A stretch of 51,477 nucleotides of DNA from Bacteroidales bacterium (GCA_021738625.1 JAIPBS010000005.1:1-51477); one strand, 5' to 3'. Shown: positions 15,392 to 23,461, counted from the stretch's first letter. Numbers and translations are program-made. The notes: generated from the sequence alone by a model not told the origin.

Positions 15392-15444
15392 AAAGTGAGA
15401 CTCCTTTTTCGCTAAAGTGGAACTTCATATAACTTTTATGAGAC
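15383..15444. promoter_or_regulatory. 11-bp inverted repeat between araC-type gene and nitroreductase
   Basis: GTCTCATAAAA (15383-15393) and TTTTATGAGAC (15434-15444) are perfect complements around 40 nt, just upstream of the promoter at 15466-15473. They may be the operator of the adjacent AraC-type regulator or a weak transcript-end hairpin. Which is right cannot be decided from sequence. Confidence 0.45.
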
Positions 15445-15465
15445 TTTAAAGTTTTCATGCCTGTG

Positions 15466-15473
15466 TAATTTTG
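15466..15473 (+). promoter_or_regulatory. -7 promoter element of the nitroreductase operon
   Basis: TAATTTTG matches TAnnTTTG and lies 27 nt before the ATG at 15501. It overlaps a TTG at 15471 that is therefore unlikely to be a start. Confidence 0.5.
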
Positions 15474-15500
15474 GATCAGAAATTCAAAAAAGCAAAAGTC

Positions 15501-16469
15501 ATGATAAAAGAAGAAGAAAAACTCAGGATGATCCGCTACGCTGTAAAATCTCCTTCGGGACATAACACGCAGCCGTGGAAATTTGTAATGGAAGAAAACA
15601 GCATCATCATTCAACCGGATTTCAGCCGGGCATTGCCTGTCGTAGATCCCGACGATCACGCATTATTTATCAGTTTGGGCTGCGCCCTGGAAAACCTGTT
15701 GATCGCGGCCGCTGAAATGAGCTATAAAGCCGGAATTTCTTTTGGTCATAAGGAAGACTGGATGGATATCAGAGTAGAGCTTGAAAAAAGTGATGCCGTC
15801 GAAAAAGACCCTCTTTTCGGATATATCGAAAAAAGACAGGTAACGCGCAGCAAATACAGAACGGAAAAGCTTCCGCAAAATGATTTGGATGAGCTTGTCA
15901 AGACTTCTGATACCAAAGACGTTGTGATCAGGCCCTTTGTTACGGATGAAGATATCCGGAGCCTCCTGCCTTATATCGTTGAAGGCAGCGACAACCAATT
16001 CAAAAACAAGGCCTTCGTAAATGAACTGGTCAGTTGGATCCGTTTCAGCGAAAAAGAAGTATTGAAAAAAGGAGACGGCATTTGGGGTGCTTCTATGGGA
16101 TTCCCTTCGGTACCTCGCTGGCTCGGCAAATTCATCATGAAAAAAATAGTGAGTGCTAAAAGCGAAGCCAAACGCTGGAGGAAAACCATTCCCCTCTCAG
16201 CAGGATTGATGATGTTCAGCGTAAAAGAAAACAAGCCGGAACATTGGGTAAGACTGGGGCAGGCTTTTCAGTGCTTCGGATTGAAAAGCACCCAAATGGG
16301 ACTCAAACATGCTCACGTCAACATGCCCCTGGAGGAAGTTGGGGTACGTCAAAAATTAATGGAAGGCTTAAACCTTCAAAACGAAACCCCGCTACTTCTG
16401 ATCAGGTTCGGTTATGCGGATGCGCTTCCATATTCGTACAGGAGGAAGTTGAATGATCTAGTGGAGTAG
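15501..16469 (+). CDS. Acg-like nitroreductase-family protein
   Basis: A 322-aa protein of the nitroreductase superfamily, similar to the Acg group (an unusual flavoprotein fold in mycobacteria that lacks normal nitroreductase activity). Near the N-terminus it has YAVKSPSGHNTQPWKF, the FMN-phosphate-type motif of the superfamily, and later QVTRSKYRTEKLP. The length is that of an Acg-type double-domain protein and not of the ~200-aa NfsB class. It may bind FMN and act in redox stress (family knowledge; activity not inferable). The ATG at 15501 is chosen because an upstream TTG falls within the promoter. It lies directly after the AraC-type regulator. Confidence 0.8.
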   Translation: MIKEEEKLRMIRYAVKSPSGHNTQPWKFVMEENSIIIQPDFSRALPVVDPDDHALFISLGCALENLLIAAAEMSYKAGISFGHKEDWMDIRVELEKSDAVEKDPLFGYIEKRQVTRSKYRTEKLPQNDLDELVKTSDTKDVVIRPFVTDEDIRSLLPYIVEGSDNQFKNKAFVNELVSWIRFSEKEVLKKGDGIWGASMGFPSVPRWLGKFIMKKIVSAKSEAKRWRKTIPLSAGLMMFSVKENKPEHWVRLGQAFQCFGLKSTQMGLKHAHVNMPLEEVGVRQKLMEGLNLQNETPLLLIRFGYADALPYSYRRKLNDLVE

Positions 16470-16480
16470 GACGTGGTGAA

Positions 16481-16562
16481 TGGATGTATGGATGCATGGC
16501 TGCATGACTGAATGGATGCATGGATGTGTGGATGATTGAATGGATGATAGAATGGATGACTT
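16481..16562 (+). repeat. degenerate tandem repeat of GGATGNATG-type units
   Basis: About 80 bp consist of imperfect 4-nt-stepped units such as GAATGGATG, GCATGGATG and GTGTGGATG. No coding function is seen. It is a simple-sequence tract between the nitroreductase and the following membrane-protein gene. Confidence 0.75.
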
Positions 16563-16601
16563 GAGGTCATAGAGTTGAAACAATCGAACAAAAATAAAAA
16601 G

Positions 16602-17462
16602 ATGAAAAACAGAAAAACAATCGGCATTTTGGTGGTCTTTATTGTAATGCTGTCAGCAATGACGGCTTCCTTTGGAATTTTTACCAATGAAGGACCGGGC
16701 GTATATGAATACGATTCCATTCGCGGAAAAACCGTTGAAATATATGGAAAGGGAATTTACAAACACATGTCGGCGGACGTGGCCGTGCAGGGCATCGGGC
16801 AGGATTATGTAACGCTGTTTATAGCAATTCCTGTGCTGCTGATCTCGCTAATCGCTTTTTATCGGGGATCTTTAAAGGCCCGATATGTGCTGGCGGGTAC
16901 CCTGGGATATTTCTTTGTTAGCTTTTTGTTTTATACCTGCATGGGCATGTATAACATCATGTTTCTTGCTTATTTGGTTTTGCTGGCGCTTAGTTTTTTC
17001 TCCCTTTTAACGACTTTGCTGAGCTTTCCTTTGCAAAGGCTGCATGAAAAGTTCAAGGCGGGTGCGCCGGTGAAATTTGCGGGCGGCTTCCTGATCTTCA
17101 ATTCCGTGGCCATTGCCATCATGTGGCTGGGAGTGATTGTTCCGCCATTGATGGACGGAAGTATTTATCCGGATCAACTCCAGCATTACACCACGCTTAT
17201 CGTGCAGGGCCTCGACCTGGGATTGCTGCTACCGCTTTGCTTTGTTTCGGCAGTGCTTTTCCTGAAACGCAAAGCACTGGGTTTGCTCGCGGCACCAACT
17301 TATATCGTGTTTCTGTCGCTGCTGATGACCGCCCTTACAGCCAAACTCATCGCCATGGCAACAACAGGCGTTAGCGTGGTGCCGGCCATCTTTATCATCC
17401 CGGCCATCAATCTTACAGCGATTGTAACGACTGTTCTTTTGCTTAGAAAGGTTAACTCTTAA
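16602..17462 (+). CDS. 8-TM membrane protein of unknown function
   Basis: A 286-aa integral membrane protein. The ATG at 16602 (MKNRKTIG) is preferred to a TTG nine codons upstream because it follows an A-rich leader typical of the phylum. One TM helix precedes a ~60-residue extracytoplasmic loop (TNEGPGVYEYDS region), followed by seven more hydrophobic helices. I do not recognise the family. It ends 13 bp before a DUF6544-like gene, so the two are probably cotranscribed, and both lie downstream of the AraC-type regulator and the nitroreductase. Confidence 0.75.
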   Translation: MKNRKTIGILVVFIVMLSAMTASFGIFTNEGPGVYEYDSIRGKTVEIYGKGIYKHMSADVAVQGIGQDYVTLFIAIPVLLISLIAFYRGSLKARYVLAGTLGYFFVSFLFYTCMGMYNIMFLAYLVLLALSFFSLLTTLLSFPLQRLHEKFKAGAPVKFAGGFLIFNSVAIAIMWLGVIVPPLMDGSIYPDQLQHYTTLIVQGLDLGLLLPLCFVSAVLFLKRKALGLLAAPTYIVFLSLLMTALTAKLIAMATTGVSVVPAIFIIPAINLTAIVTTVLLLRKVNS

Positions 17463-17475
17463 TTTTGCAGAGTCT

Positions 17476-18243
17476 ATGAAAAAACAATTCAATAAGGAAG
17501 TCAGAACCGGCTTAAAACGCATATCCGGAAAAGAAAATGAACTGATCACAGAAAAAGACCTGCAACATCTGCCGAAAATCGTTCAAAAATATCTGCATTA
17601 TACGGGTGTTGTGGGAAAAGAAAAAGTCAGGAATATGCGTGTGATCTTGGAGGGACGTATGCGGGGAGGACCTGATGAAGATTGGATGAAAATCCAGGCT
17701 GAGCAATACAGCTTCTTCGATGAACCAACCAGGGTCTTTTTCATCAAGGCCAACAAAGCGGGATTACCGGTCAGGGGTATTCATTTGTATAAAGATGAAA
17801 AGGCTATCATGGTAATAAAACTGCTGGGCTTGTTTAAGGTTGTTGACGCCAGAGGCCCGGTGATGGACCAAAGCGAAACCGTTACCATGTTTAACGACAT
17901 GTGCATGATGGCCCCTGCCACTTTGATAGATAAGCGGATCAAATGGGAAGAGGTTGATTTGCTTAATGTTAAAGCAAAATACACCAATGGCGGTCAGACC
18001 ATATCGGCGAAAATCACTTTTAATGAAAAGGGCCGGCTTGTTGATTTTATCAGTGGTGACCGTTTCGAACTCCGGGGAAAAGATTTTGTGCAACTACCCT
18101 GGTCCACACCTGTTCATGATTACGCAGAGATCAATGGGATGATGCTTCCCAAACATGCCGATGCGGTTTATCACAGGCAGGAAGGTGCTTATAGTTATGC
18201 GGAGTTTGTGATTCGGGATGTGGATTATAATGTGGAGGAATGA
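17476..18243 (+). CDS. DUF6544-like protein
   Basis: A 255-aa soluble protein without signal peptide or TM helices. The segment LPKIVQKYLHYTGVVGKEKV (residues ~32-51) resembles the N-terminal signature of the DUF6544/DUF6920 families, which are of unknown function; the family call is from memory and moderate. The C-terminal half is beta-rich (FNEKGRLVDFISGDRF; WSTPVHDYAEINGMMLPKHA), resembling lipocalin-like or LolA-like sheets. It is probably cotranscribed with the upstream membrane protein. Confidence 0.7.
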   Translation: MKKQFNKEVRTGLKRISGKENELITEKDLQHLPKIVQKYLHYTGVVGKEKVRNMRVILEGRMRGGPDEDWMKIQAEQYSFFDEPTRVFFIKANKAGLPVRGIHLYKDEKAIMVIKLLGLFKVVDARGPVMDQSETVTMFNDMCMMAPATLIDKRIKWEEVDLLNVKAKYTNGGQTISAKITFNEKGRLVDFISGDRFELRGKDFVQLPWSTPVHDYAEINGMMLPKHADAVYHRQEGAYSYAEFVIRDVDYNVEE

Positions 18244-18297
18244 CCTATAAATGCAAGGTTCTGTTTAATCCGGCATGCAAACAATAAGGCTTTTCAG

Positions 18298-18321
18298 TTG
18301 TTGATATATAAAAATCAACAG
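18298..18321 (+). promoter_or_regulatory. hairpin just before the start codon of the reductase gene
   Basis: GTTGTTGAT (18298-18306) can pair with ATCAACAGC (18313-18321) at 8 of 9 positions. The stem ends one nucleotide before the ATG at 18323, so it could hide the ribosome loading site or be an operator. This is an inference from position only. Confidence 0.35.
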
Positions 18322-18322
18322 C

Positions 18323-19360
18323 ATGGAAATAAACACAGTGATGGTCACAGGAGGAACCGGTTATATTGGTTCCTGGGTTGTAAAGGATTTGCTTGAAAAT
18401 GGTTACAATGTGAGACTTGCCGCCAGGAACAAAAGCAATAAATCCAAATTTGAACATTTATTGAAAATAGCCGAGGCCGGCAGAGGTGCCCTGGATATAT
18501 GGGAAGCAGATTTGCTTAAGGAAGGTTCCTTTGACGAGGCTGCAAAAGGATGTGAGGCCGTTATGCACATTGCATCGCCTTTCACCCTCCGTTTTAAGGA
18601 CCCGCAAAAGGAACTGATCGATCCGGCCCTTAAAGGCACCCGCAATGTTTTGAATGCTGCCACAAAATCGGGTACTGTAAAGAAAGTGGTTTTGACATCA
18701 AGTGTGGCAGCTGTTCACGGTGATGCCATTGATATGCAGGAACAAGGGCTTGAAGAATTTACTGAAGATCATTGGAACCAAACCAGCTCCCTGAAACATC
18801 AGCCGTATTCTTATTCCAAAACGCTGGCTGAAAAAGAAGCATGGAAAATGCATGATGCACAGGATCAATGGAAGCTGCTGGTGATTAATCCTTCCTTTGT
18901 GATCGGACCTTCCCTTACCAAAACCTCCGATTCGGAAAGCATCAACCTGATGAAGGATATGCTGGGAGGCAAATACAAAACCGGTATGCCTGAGCTTTGG
19001 TTTGGATTTGTGGATGTACGCGACGTGGCCAAAGCGCATTTGCTGGCACTTGAAAAAGACTACGCTGAAGGTAGGCACATCCTGGCGGAACGCACGATGA
19101 GTATGCTGGATTATGCCGGTATCATTGGTGAGAAATACGGGGACGAATTCAAATTGCCCAAGTCGAAAATCCCTAAATGGATGGTTTACATGATCGGATG
19201 GATGTTCGGGATGAAAAGGACATTCGTAAAACGCAATGTGGACTATCCCATCCGGCTGAATTCCGAGAAAAGTAAGAGAGAACTCGGGCTAAATTATACC
19301 TCCATTGAAGAAAGCGCTGCGGACATGGTGGAGCAGATGACAGCACAAAACCTGATTTAG
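18323..19360 (+). CDS. NAD(P)-dependent aldehyde reductase / epimerase (extended SDR)
   Basis: A 345-aa extended short-chain dehydrogenase of the dihydroflavonol-4-reductase/aldehyde-reductase type. The Rossmann motif GGTGYIG lies at residues 10-16, the catalytic serine region LTSSVAAVHG at 124-133 and the catalytic YxxxK at Tyr162-Lys166. Arg32/Arg35 following beta-2 (RLAARN) suggest NADPH preference. Such enzymes reduce aldehydes or ketones; the substrate is not evident. The gene lies 79 bp after the DUF6544-like gene and could be the last member of that group. Confidence 0.88.
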   Translation: MEINTVMVTGGTGYIGSWVVKDLLENGYNVRLAARNKSNKSKFEHLLKIAEAGRGALDIWEADLLKEGSFDEAAKGCEAVMHIASPFTLRFKDPQKELIDPALKGTRNVLNAATKSGTVKKVVLTSSVAAVHGDAIDMQEQGLEEFTEDHWNQTSSLKHQPYSYSKTLAEKEAWKMHDAQDQWKLLVINPSFVIGPSLTKTSDSESINLMKDMLGGKYKTGMPELWFGFVDVRDVAKAHLLALEKDYAEGRHILAERTMSMLDYAGIIGEKYGDEFKLPKSKIPKWMVYMIGWMFGMKRTFVKRNVDYPIRLNSEKSKRELGLNYTSIEESAADMVEQMTAQNLI

Positions 19361-19623
19361 CATTGCTCCCGGGTTATTTTTCCAGGAGATTCCCCACCTC
19401 ATAAAACCGTTGGATTGAGAAGGAAGGAATGAGTACAGGAGTTCGCTTCTGCATGGGGCTTAGTTTGCACTTATCTTCCTTATTTGTGGAAAAGCGACAG
19501 TAAAGGTATCATTCGGTTTTCCAGGGCCGTTTTTTACTCATTACCTTCATTAAGGATATCCATGTTTTTGTTTCAGCAAAAAAGCGGATTTGGCAAACAT
19601 TCTGTTGTGCCACATATAATGCT

Positions 19624-19631
19624 TATCTTTG
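19624..19631 (+). promoter_or_regulatory. -7 promoter element of the HIBADH-like gene
   Basis: TATCTTTG matches TAnnTTTG, 27 nt upstream of the ATG at 19659; it excludes the longer frame starting at 19629. The rest of the 298-bp gap from 19361 shows no gene or strong repeat. Confidence 0.55.
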
Positions 19632-19658
19632 TGTGTAAATAATAAAAATGGGTATAAT

Positions 19659-20537
19659 ATGAAAATCGGATTTATTGGACTGGGGATCATGGGAAGCCGC
19701 ATGGCTATGAATTTATTAAAAAATGTTACTGAACTAAATGTGTATAACAGAACAAAATCCAAAGCAGATGAACTTTTGGAGCAGGGAGCTGTTTGGAATG
19801 AAAGTCCTGCGAAGCTGGCAAAAGATTGTGATGTGGTGTTCACCATGCTTTCCACGCCAAAAGCGGTTGGTGAAGTGGCTTTTGGCGAAGATGGCTTTGT
19901 AGAACAGATGAAAAAAGGTGCACTCTGGCTTGATTGTAGCACAGTGAATCCTTCCTTTAGCCGTATGGTAGCCGATTCGGTTCTGAAGCAAAACAAGAGG
20001 TTCATGGATGCTCCAGTGGCCGGATCGCTGAAACCTGCCGAAAATGGCGAGCTTGTATTTTTGGTAGGAGGGGAGCCAACAGATTTTGATGAGATAAGAT
20101 ATCTGCTTGAATACATGGGGAAGGCCATACATCATTTGGGTTCGGTTGGCAAGGGTTCATCCGCCAAAATGGTAGTAAACTCCATGTTGGGTCAGGCTAT
20201 GGTTGCATTCTCGGAAGCAATTGCTTTAGGTAAGTCTCTTGATCTTGATAACGATAAGCTATTTGAAATTCTGATCGGCGGACCGCTAACGGCGCCTTTT
20301 ATTGGTTTGAAAGAAGAAAAACTCAAAAACAGCGAATATAGTCCCGAGTTTCCGCTCAAATGGATGCATAAGGATTTGAACCTGGCCGCCTGGAGCGCCT
20401 ATGAAAACAATTGTGTATTGCCGGCTTTAAATGCAGGTAAAGAGATTTACAGTGGTGCAAAGGCAAACGGCATGGGCGACCTGGACATGTCGGCAGTGTA
20501 TGATTACATGATTAACAAACTAAACAACAAGCAGTAG
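19659..20537 (+). CDS. 3-hydroxyisobutyrate dehydrogenase family oxidoreductase
   Basis: A 292-aa beta-hydroxyacid dehydrogenase. The N-terminal motif GFIGLGIMGSRMAMNL (residues 4-19) binds NAD(P); FMDAPVAGS (115-123) is the family's substrate loop and Lys170 in GKGSSAKMVVN is the catalytic lysine. Arg31 and Lys33 after beta-2 favour NADPH, as in glyoxylate/succinic-semialdehyde reductases of this family. The ATG at 19659 is chosen because the promoter at 19624-19631 overlaps the alternative start at 19629. It reduces or oxidises short hydroxyacids; the exact substrate is unknown. Confidence 0.9.
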   Translation: MKIGFIGLGIMGSRMAMNLLKNVTELNVYNRTKSKADELLEQGAVWNESPAKLAKDCDVVFTMLSTPKAVGEVAFGEDGFVEQMKKGALWLDCSTVNPSFSRMVADSVLKQNKRFMDAPVAGSLKPAENGELVFLVGGEPTDFDEIRYLLEYMGKAIHHLGSVGKGSSAKMVVNSMLGQAMVAFSEAIALGKSLDLDNDKLFEILIGGPLTAPFIGLKEEKLKNSEYSPEFPLKWMHKDLNLAAWSAYENNCVLPALNAGKEIYSGAKANGMGDLDMSAVYDYMINKLNNKQ

Positions 20538-20645
20538 ATTTTCATTGTATCGGATCTTTATGTAAACCTATTTCAGGACAAGACAGCCAGACATTATACC
20601 CTTATACCCCTGTATCCTTTATCACTTTCTTCATCCTAAATACAT

Positions 20646-20653
20646 TATCTTTG
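20646..20653 (+). promoter_or_regulatory. -7 promoter element
   Basis: TATCTTTG, 27 nt before the ATG of the following NAD-binding protein gene at 20681. Spacing to the start codon equals that of the upstream gene. Confidence 0.5.
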
Positions 20654-20680
20654 TACTTAGAATCAAAATAAATAACCATT

Positions 20681-21604
20681 ATGCAAACCATATTAGGAGC
20701 AGGTGGGGCCATTGGTCAGGAATTGGCCAAAGCGCTCACCAAATTCACAAAAGATATCAGGCTGGTTAGCCGAAACCCAAAAAAAATCAGTGAAAACGAC
20801 CAGCTGTTTTCCGCCGACCTTACCAAAAATGAAGAAGTTGACAAAGCCATTGAAGGATCGGAGATTGTTTATCTGACCGTTGGCTTTGAATACAAAACAA
20901 AAGTGTGGCGGGAGAAATGGCCTTTGTTGATGCGCAATGTGATCGATGCTTGTAAAAATCATAATACCAAACTTGTATTTTTTGATAATGTTTACATGTA
21001 CGATAAAGAATTCATCAATCATATGACAGAGGAAACCCCTATCAGGCCTTCGAGCAAAAAGGGGGAAGTGAGAAATGAGATTTCGCAAATGCTGATGGAT
21101 GAGGTTGAAAAGGATCAACTAACCGCCCTCATTGCGCGATCAGCTGATTTCCTGGGTGTTCATAACAGCATTCCGGTGGAAATGGCGGCCAAACCTTTGT
21201 TGAAAAACAAAAAGGCGAATTGGATTTCGGGCTTTGACAAAATCCACTCATTTACTTATATCCCTGATGCGGCTGAAGGAACAGCCATTCTTGGGAATGC
21301 CCCGGAAGCTTACGGACAGGTTTGGCACTTGCCAACAGACCCTAGCCCGCTCACAGCCAGACAATGGGTTGATATGATAGCGGAAGAAGCCGGAACTAAG
21401 CCTCGTTATAACGCACTTCCGGTTTGGATGATGCGCATTGCGGGTTTGTTATCTTCAATTATGCGGGAGTTTCCTGAAATGGCTTACCAATATGACCGGG
21501 ATTATTTTTTTGACAGCAGTAAGTTTAACGAGCATTTTAAATACACTCCCGTTAAACCCAAAGCAGCAGTCAAAGAGGTGATGAAGGAATTGAAGAAAGG
21601 GTAG
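20681..21604 (+). CDS. NAD(P)-binding epimerase/NmrA-like protein
   Basis: A 307-aa atypical short-chain dehydrogenase. It starts directly with the nucleotide-binding motif (ILGAGGAIGQEL, residues 4-15) and has SRNPKK after beta-2, suggesting NADP. The catalytic Tyr-x3-Lys of classical SDRs is not obvious; YMYDKEF near residue 106 is only a partial match. Members of this group are annotated as NAD-dependent epimerases or NmrA-like redox sensors. Substrate unknown. It is monocistronic, with its own promoter, and ends before a tRNA on the opposite strand. Confidence 0.8.
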   Translation: MQTILGAGGAIGQELAKALTKFTKDIRLVSRNPKKISENDQLFSADLTKNEEVDKAIEGSEIVYLTVGFEYKTKVWREKWPLLMRNVIDACKNHNTKLVFFDNVYMYDKEFINHMTEETPIRPSSKKGEVRNEISQMLMDEVEKDQLTALIARSADFLGVHNSIPVEMAAKPLLKNKKANWISGFDKIHSFTYIPDAAEGTAILGNAPEAYGQVWHLPTDPSPLTARQWVDMIAEEAGTKPRYNALPVWMMRIAGLLSSIMREFPEMAYQYDRDYFFDSSKFNEHFKYTPVKPKAAVKEVMKELKKG

Positions 21605-21668
21605 TTTGGTCTTGATGTATGATTGTATTTTATTCCGGAATAAACTCCAAAATTCAAACATCCGGTAG

Positions 21669-21743
21669 TGGGATTTGGCGGAGTCGAACCGCCGACCTCA
21701 TGCCTGTCAAGCATGCGCTCTAAACCAGCTGAGCTAAAATCCC
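21669..21743 (-). tRNA. tRNA-Val (GAC)
   Basis: A complete cloverleaf on the minus strand: acceptor GGGATTT/AAATCCC, D stem GCTC/GAGC, anticodon stem CATGC/GCATG with loop TTGACAG (anticodon GAC) and T arm GGCGG-TTCGACT-CCGCC. No CCA is encoded. A truncated relative of the same tRNA follows on its 5' side at 21761-21813. Confidence 0.9.
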
Positions 21744-21760
21744 ATATTTAAATTTTATTT

Positions 21761-21813
21761 CCTCATGCCTGTCATTCGCCTGAGGCGGACTAAACCAGCT
21801 GAGCAAAAATCCA
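21761..21813 (-). pseudogene. truncated tRNA-Val copy with palindrome in the anticodon arm
   Basis: On the minus strand this copies the 5' half of the neighbouring tRNA-Val (GGATTTTTGCTCAGCTGG and TTTAG), then has TCCGCCTCAGGCGAA where the intact gene has AGCGCATGCT, then resumes with TGACAGGCATGAGG. The copy ends there; variable loop, T arm and 3' acceptor are missing. The palindrome (21775-21789) thus replaces the 5' strand of the anticodon stem. It cannot make a normal tRNA. Confidence 0.8.
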
Positions 21814-21896
21814 TTTAAACACGGCAAAAATAAAAAGAAAGTTTTAAGTGATAAAAAAAATGTTGCGAAAGCCATTAAAAGAAAAGTCTTTTTTCG

Positions 21897-21927
21897 CTTG
21901 TCAGATTACAAATAATTTGTACCTTTG
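21897..21927 (+). promoter_or_regulatory. rpsU promoter
   Basis: CTTG (21897-21900) in place of TTTG, a 19-nt spacer, and TACCTTTG (21920-21927). Transcription would start near 21934, giving a ~33-nt leader. Confidence 0.6.
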
Positions 21928-21966
21928 CACCTCAAAATTAACTTTAAACAAAGGAAGGTATTGTAA

Positions 21967-22161
21967 ATGATTATTATTCCTGTAAAAGAAGGCGAAAACA
22001 TCGACAAGGCGCTGAAGAAGTTCAAGCGGAAGTATGAAAAGACGGGTGTTGTAAAGGAACTTCGTGAACGTCAGAAGTACACCAAACCTTCTATGAAAAG
22101 AAGGCAGGAAATTCTCAAGGCCGAATATATCGAGCAATTGAGAAACGCCGACGAAGGATAA
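21967..22161 (+). CDS. rpsU: 30S ribosomal protein bS21
   Basis: A 64-aa basic protein with the S21 start MIIIPVKEGENIDKALKKF and the usual length. bS21 sits near the anti-Shine-Dalgarno region of 16S rRNA. In Bacteroidota it has been linked to sequestration of the anti-SD, which fits the scarcity of SD sequences in this window. It is followed by the recombinase and hpf genes, a typical order in this phylum. Confidence 0.95.
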   Translation: MIIIPVKEGENIDKALKKFKRKYEKTGVVKELRERQKYTKPSMKRRQEILKAEYIEQLRNADEG

Positions 22162-22166
22162 TAAGA

Positions 22167-22186
22167 TTTTTCGCAAATGCGAAAAA
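22167..22186 (+). terminator. hairpin after rpsU
   Basis: TTTTTCGC (22167-22174) and GCGAAAAA (22179-22186) pair around AAAT. There is no T-tract on the plus-strand side, so it may be an RNA-stabilising hairpin or a weak terminator. Confidence 0.4.
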
Positions 22187-22197
22187 AGGGAAGAAAT

Positions 22198-22229
22198 TTT
22201 GTTTCAACTTGCAAAATGTTGTATATTTG
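22198..22229 (+). promoter_or_regulatory. xerC-hpf promoter
   Basis: TTTG (22198-22201), 20-nt spacer, TATATTTG (22222-22229): a full match to the phylum consensus, about 28 nt before the ATG at 22257. Confidence 0.7.
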
Positions 22230-22256
22230 GAATAAAGGTTTCTTCCTTTTTTATTT

Positions 22257-23165
22257 ATGGCAGTTACAAAATTCATCCAATATATAACTTACGAAAAAAG
22301 GTACTCGCCCCACACCATAGGGGCCTATCGGACCGACCTTGAGCAATTCATTGAATATACACGTGAATGCTTTGGCATTATCGATCCGGGAGATATTACA
22401 CACCAAATCATACGTTCCTGGATTGTAAGCCTGATTGAAAACGGAGTGTCTAACCGGTCGGCCAATCGTAAGATATCAAGTGTCAAGGCATACTTTAGCT
22501 TTCTTTTAAAAGAAGGGCACATCAGCAAAAATCCGTTCGGTAAGATCATTCGCCCGAAATCCGGTACACGGCTTCCGGTTTATGTTGAGCAAGAGCAAAT
22601 CGAACGTTTACTTGCTCAAATCGAAGACGATCATGATCATGCATCCCTTCGAGACAAACTGATCATTGAATTGTTTTATGTAACCGGCATGAGGCTTTCA
22701 GAACTAATCAACATCAGGGAAAGTGACATTGATTTTTACACCTTATATATAAAGGTGCTTGGAAAAAGAAATAAGGAGCGCTTAATACCGTTTAACAATC
22801 AACTGGCCGATCGTATAAAAAGTTATATGGAGCTTAAAAATAAGGAGTTTAAAGAAGCCGGAACCTGGTTGTTTGTTACGGATAAAGGGAAGAAGCTATA
22901 TCCCAAATTAATATATAGGATCGTTACTGCGTATTTGAGCGTTGTAACCAGCCTGAAGAAGAAAAGCCCGCATGTGTTGCGCCATACTTTTGCCACCCAT
23001 ATGCTGAACCAGGGAGCAGATCTGAATGCAATTAAAGAGATTCTTGGTCATGCCAACCTCACGGCAACACAGGTATACACGCACAATAGCATCGGGCAAT
23101 TAAAATCAATTCATCATAAATCCCATCCACGGGAAAAAAGCAAAGGAGGTGAAACATGCAAGTAA
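22257..23165 (+). CDS. xerC: site-specific tyrosine recombinase (XerC/D family)
   Basis: A 302-aa recombinase of standard Xer length. The N-terminal SAM-like core-binding domain covers residues ~1-85. All catalytic residues are present: Arg146 (TGMRLSEL), Lys170, His239 and Arg242 (HVLRHTF), His265 (LGHANL) and Tyr274. Xer proteins resolve chromosome dimers at dif during division. Its place between rpsU and hpf is the usual housekeeping locus in Bacteroidota, so it is not evidence of an integrated element. XerC against XerD cannot be settled here. Its stop overlaps the hpf start by 10 nt. Confidence 0.9.
   Translation: MAVTKFIQYITYEKRYSPHTIGAYRTDLEQFIEYTRECFGIIDPGDITHQIIRSWIVSLIENGVSNRSANRKISSVKAYFSFLLKEGHISKNPFGKIIRPKSGTRLPVYVEQEQIERLLAQIEDDHDHASLRDKLIIELFYVTGMRLSELINIRESDIDFYTLYIKVLGKRNKERLIPFNNQLADRIKSYMELKNKEFKEAGTWLFVTDKGKKLYPKLIYRIVTAYLSVVTSLKKKSPHVLRHTFATHMLNQGADLNAIKEILGHANLTATQVYTHNSIGQLKSIHHKSHPREKSKGGETCK
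23143..23150 (+). promoter_or_regulatory. strong Shine-Dalgarno site of hpf
   Basis: AAGGAGGT lies 5 nt before the hpf ATG at 23156, inside the end of xerC. A near-perfect SD is unusual in this phylum, where most genes here have none. Confidence 0.7.
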
Positions 23166-23461
23166 ACATTAGCTCTGTTCATTTTAAAGCCGATAAAAAA
23201 TTATTGGCCTACATCAAGGAGAAGGTAGAAAAACTGTCACAGTTTTATGATGGCGTTTTGGGTAGCGATGTTACCTTAAAACTCGAAAACAGCGGCAGCA
23301 GGGAAAATAAATTAGCCGAAATTAAATTGTTCATCAAAGGAGATGATTTGTTTGCTAAAAAAGCCAGCAAATCTTTTGAGGAAGCCACTGATAATTCGGT
23401 GGAAGCACTGCGACGTCAACTAAAAAAGTATAAAGGAAAAATTGTTGATAAAAACAGGTAA
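23156..23461 (+). CDS. hpf: ribosome hibernation-promoting factor, short form
   Basis: A 101-aa HPF/YfiA-type protein without the long-form C-terminal dimerisation domain. It starts MQVNISSVHFKADKKLLAYI, with the usual beta-alpha-beta fold and a lysine-rich C-terminus. The family binds the 30S decoding region and inactivates ribosomes in stationary phase. It overlaps the end of xerC by 10 nt and has a strong SD, so it is likely translated both by coupling and by independent initiation. Confidence 0.93.
   Translation: MQVNISSVHFKADKKLLAYIKEKVEKLSQFYDGVLGSDVTLKLENSGSRENKLAEIKLFIKGDDLFAKKASKSFEEATDNSVEALRRQLKKYKGKIVDKNR

Noticed and set aside
16481..16562. CRISPR array
   Set aside because: The units are short, imperfect and lack unique spacers; no cas genes are present.
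22257..23165. Integrase of a genomic island inserted at the tRNA genes
   Set aside because: Position between rpsU and hpf is the housekeeping Xer locus in Bacteroidota; the nearby partial tRNAs lack T arms and 3' ends that an attachment site would usually copy.
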